Source: Roseateles depolymerans | GTDB lineage: Bacteria > Pseudomonadota > Gammaproteobacteria > Burkholderiales > Burkholderiaceae_C | Assembly (NCBI GenBank): GCA_003241055.1 | Contig: QFOD01000006.1 | Coordinates: 186,001-250,000, forward strand | DNA: 64,000 nt | Reading direction: 5' to 3' | Part shown: in pieces, positions 63,870-64,000 of the stretch | Layout of the letters: each line of letters starts with the position of its first letter | How positions within the stretch are numbered: the stretch's first letter is position 1 | Program-made: the position numbers and the translations under genes | Notes under the pieces: generated by a model | Told to the model about the DNA's origin: nothing | Databases searched by the model: none | The model's input: only the letters and a program-made list of their open reading frames with translations

Positions 63870-64000
63870 TCAGCGGACGCGTGTCACGCGCGCCTGGAAC
63901 GGCACGCCTTCGACCTCAAGGTAGAAGCTGCCCAGCAGCCCTCGCCGCACGAACGCCCGCGGGGCCTGGAGATCGTAGGTGGCGCTGCTGTCGTCCGCGA
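63870..64000 (-). CDS. 3' end of an unidentified gene (continues beyond window)
   Basis: Read on the minus strand from 63998, an open frame of 42 codons ends in TGA at 63872-63870. The residues 'SATYDLQAPRAFVRRGLLGSF' (first 21; key LQAPRAFVRRGLL) and 'YLEVEGVPFQARVTRVR' look like a genuine protein end with beta strands, and codon usage (G/C third positions) matches the genome. The family cannot be told from this fragment. Confidence 0.6.
   Translation of the reverse strand, partial: ADDSSATYDLQAPRAFVRRGLLGSFYLEVEGVPFQARVTRVR

Overview
The window is about 69% GC, with codons strongly biased to G or C in third position, so almost every real gene is shadowed by long antisense ORFs. Gene content (split pntAA/pntAB/pntB, malate synthase G, T2SS-like operon, Oar-type TonB receptors, type-II lumazine synthase behind an FMN riboswitch, many GGDEF proteins) points to a betaproteobacterium of the order Burkholderiales, probably near the Roseateles/Rubrivivax/Leptothrix group. 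That placement is inference. I see no rRNA, tRNA, CRISPR array, transposase or phage gene.

Layout. 1-6.2 kb: a peptide-uptake module, with the end of one TonB-dependent receptor, an exported S9 peptidase, and a complete Oar-like TonB receptor; two clear rho-independent terminators. 6.3-9.5 kb: malate synthase G (glcB) divergent from a LysR regulator. 9.6-15.5 kb: a tight operon of a small winged-helix protein, a YdeP-type molybdopterin oxidoreductase, a cyanide-insensitive-type bd oxidase (two subunits) and FdhD. 15.5-19 kb: minus-strand housekeeping genes (DUF1992 protein, acyl-CoA synthetase, trpS). 19-31 kb: c-di-GMP proteins (GGDEF/EAL, two active-looking GGDEF proteins) and an HDOD protein, interleaved with FMN riboswitch-ribH, psd, trhO, a divergent MurA homologue, a solute-binding protein and a pseudouridine synthase. 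31.3-32.1 kb: a TauE/SafE permease.

32.4-43.3 kb: a lipoprotein followed by a T2SS/type IV pilus-like operon (gspG, F, E, L-, M- and C-like, secretin D, three more pseudopilin-like genes). It is interrupted by two related hairpin repeat elements; one lies beside an exact-length duplication of the gspF 3' end. 43.3-48.3 kb: CAP-domain protein, a NarL/NarX-like two-component pair, mnmA, an esterase and a NUDIX hydrolase. 48.3-51.3 kb: proton-translocating transhydrogenase.

51.3-57.1 kb: the most distinctive region. It holds GtrA, DprE2-like SDR, DprE1-like oxidase and a HAD-UbiA fusion, matching the set that makes polyprenyl-phosphate D-arabinofuranose in mycobacteria. Next to it are a GT-C-like membrane protein, a second gtrA broken by two frameshifts, and 20-bp direct repeats flanking that segment. 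57.1-64 kb: fadD, a small unknown, rsmE, an MFS transporter, a secreted unknown, a THUMP RNA methyltransferase, a small secreted protein, and the 3' end of a minus-strand gene at the window edge.
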